A DNA stretch of 7,560 bases from contig JAPUJX010000670.1 of NCBI GenBank assembly GCA_027295975.1, positions 1 through 7,560 of the forward strand. The letters run 5' to 3'. The DNA is from Gammaproteobacteria bacterium. Its GTDB lineage: Bacteria; Pseudomonadota; Gammaproteobacteria; Pseudomonadales; Azotimanducaceae. The notes beneath the pieces are model-generated. The model was not told the origin of the DNA. It ran no database searches and saw only the letters and a program-made list of their open reading frames with translations. Below, piece after piece: positions 6,639 to 7,560 of the stretch; the first letter of the stretch is position 1; each line of letters begins with the position of its first letter. The position numbers and the translations under genes are program-made.

Positions 6639-7560
6639 ATGAAAACGGTTGCAGCGATCTGCCTCATCGCGCTCCCTCTCACCCTCGGGGGTTGTGCGTG
6701 GATGCCCTTTTTTGGGGACGACGATGAGTCGCTAGACGAAGAAATCGATACTACCGAACAACTTCTCTATCGCAACACCCAACAGAGTTTGCGCACGGGT
6801 AACTACGAACAGGCCATCAAAGGGCTCGAGCAACTCGAGGCACGATTCCCCTTCGGGCGTTATGCGGAGCAGGCGCAGCTGGAACTGATTTTTGCTCGGT
6901 ACATGTCTTACAATCACGAAGACGCCCGCAACGCGGCCGATCGTTTTGTTCGCCTGCACCCGCAACATTCGAGCATCGATTACGCTTTCTACCTGAAGGG
7001 TCTTGCTGCTTACAACAAAAACCAGGGACTGATGGACCGGCTTTTCGCCTCAGATCTGTCCAAGAGAGATACTCGCCCCGCGCGTGAGGCTTATGCCGAC
7101 TTCGCCGAATTGCTGCTGCGATACCCGGATAGTCAGTACGTGCCCGATGCCAAACAACGCATGATTTTCCTGCGTAACCTGCTCGCCGACAGCGAATTGC
7201 ACGTCGCCGACTACTACATGCGCCGCGGCGCCTACCTGGCAGCCAGCAACCGCGCCGGCTACATCATAGAAAATTACTCCAGATCGACGGCAGTGCCCGA
7301 TGCCCTGGCGATTCTGGTGGAAGCCAACTGGAAACTCGGATTACCCGAGGCCGCCAACGACGCCCTCAGAGTTCTGGCTGTCAATTATTCGAACTATCCG
7401 GCGTTTGATGAAGACGGCAACCTGGTGCTGGACAAGGCCATTCGCAATCGAGACCGGACCTGGTTGAATCTCATGTCTCTGGGCCTGCTGGACCGACCCG
7501 AAGTTCCCCCACCGATCAAGATTCAGCATCCGGAAGGTTTTGTTCCCCCTCAACCGAAAC
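6639..7560 (+). CDS. bamD: Outer membrane protein assembly factor BamD (ComL), 3' end outside window
   Basis: BamD is the essential lipoprotein partner of BamA in the complex that folds beta-barrel proteins into the outer membrane. The visible 307 codons are open to the window edge. The N-terminus is a lipoprotein signal with lipobox LGGC and lipidated C19; A20 after the cysteine fits outer-membrane sorting. Tetratricopeptide-type helical repeats follow from about residue 40: YEQAIKGLEQLEARFPFGRY, YAFYLKGLAAYN, then EAYADFAELLLRYPDSQYVPDA and DYYMRRGAYLAASNR. E. coli BamD is about 245 aa, so this protein continues with a longer tail, including a Pro-rich stretch after about 288, as in the longer Pseudomonas ComL. 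The ATG at 6639 begins the signal peptide; upstream ATGs at 6607 and 6622 are in another frame and stop at once. The ribosome site is weak (GAAAGA, about 9 nt away). Divergence from rluD-pgeF is the usual gammaproteobacterial context. Confidence 0.96.
   Translation, partial: MKTVAAICLIALPLTLGGCAWMPFFGDDDESLDEEIDTTEQLLYRNTQQSLRTGNYEQAIKGLEQLEARFPFGRYAEQAQLELIFARYMSYNHEDARNAADRFVRLHPQHSSIDYAFYLKGLAAYNKNQGLMDRLFASDLSKRDTRPAREAYADFAELLLRYPDSQYVPDAKQRMIFLRNLLADSELHVADYYMRRGAYLAASNRAGYIIENYSRSTAVPDALAILVEANWKLGLPEAANDALRVLAVNYSNYPAFDEDGNLVLDKAIRNRDRTWLNLMSLGLLDRPEVPPPIKIQHPEGFVPPQPK

Overview
The window holds eight genes of ordinary bacterial core metabolism and envelope biology. The sequences look like those of a moderately GC-rich gammaproteobacterium. 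IlvI and IlvH resemble the E. coli and Pseudomonas proteins, IlvC is the short class I form, and PssA is the CDP-alcohol phosphatidyltransferase type. BamD is a lipoprotein, which implies an outer membrane, and the bamD/rluD-pgeF arrangement is typical of that class. Genus cannot be told from the sequence. I see no mobile element, CRISPR array, tRNA, rRNA or phage gene, and no gene is visibly broken.

Layout. From about 4067 leftward on the minus strand runs a branched-chain amino-acid operon: a candidate promoter, then ilvI (acetolactate synthase large subunit), ilvH (regulatory subunit), ilvC (ketol-acid reductoisomerase) and pssA (phosphatidylserine synthase, cut by the left window edge). 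The genes are tightly packed: ilvI and ilvH share one base, and ilvC and pssA are 6 bp apart. The only real gap is 82 bp between ilvH and ilvC, and it contains two hairpins. Diverging from ilvI on the plus strand is a small secreted DUF4124-type protein of unknown function. Convergent with it, with a 17 bp gap, is the minus-strand pair rluD-pgeF (23S rRNA pseudouridine synthase and a purine-nucleoside/laccase-domain protein), which overlap by 11 bp. Diverging from rluD across about 230 bp is bamD (outer-membrane assembly lipoprotein), cut by the right edge.

How the genes work together. IlvI and IlvH form acetohydroxyacid synthase, which makes acetolactate or acetohydroxybutyrate. IlvC converts these to the dihydroxy acids of the valine, leucine and isoleucine pathways. 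PssA makes phosphatidylserine, the precursor of phosphatidylethanolamine, and appears to be transcribed with them. RluD, PgeF and BamD act in ribosome maturation, nucleoside or cell-wall quality control, and outer-membrane protein insertion.

No novel system was found. The items most worth a second look are regulatory: the paired hairpins between ilvH and ilvC, the TTG start of ilvI, a perfect 12-bp palindrome in the rluD-bamD intergenic region, and the uncharacterised DUF4124 protein.
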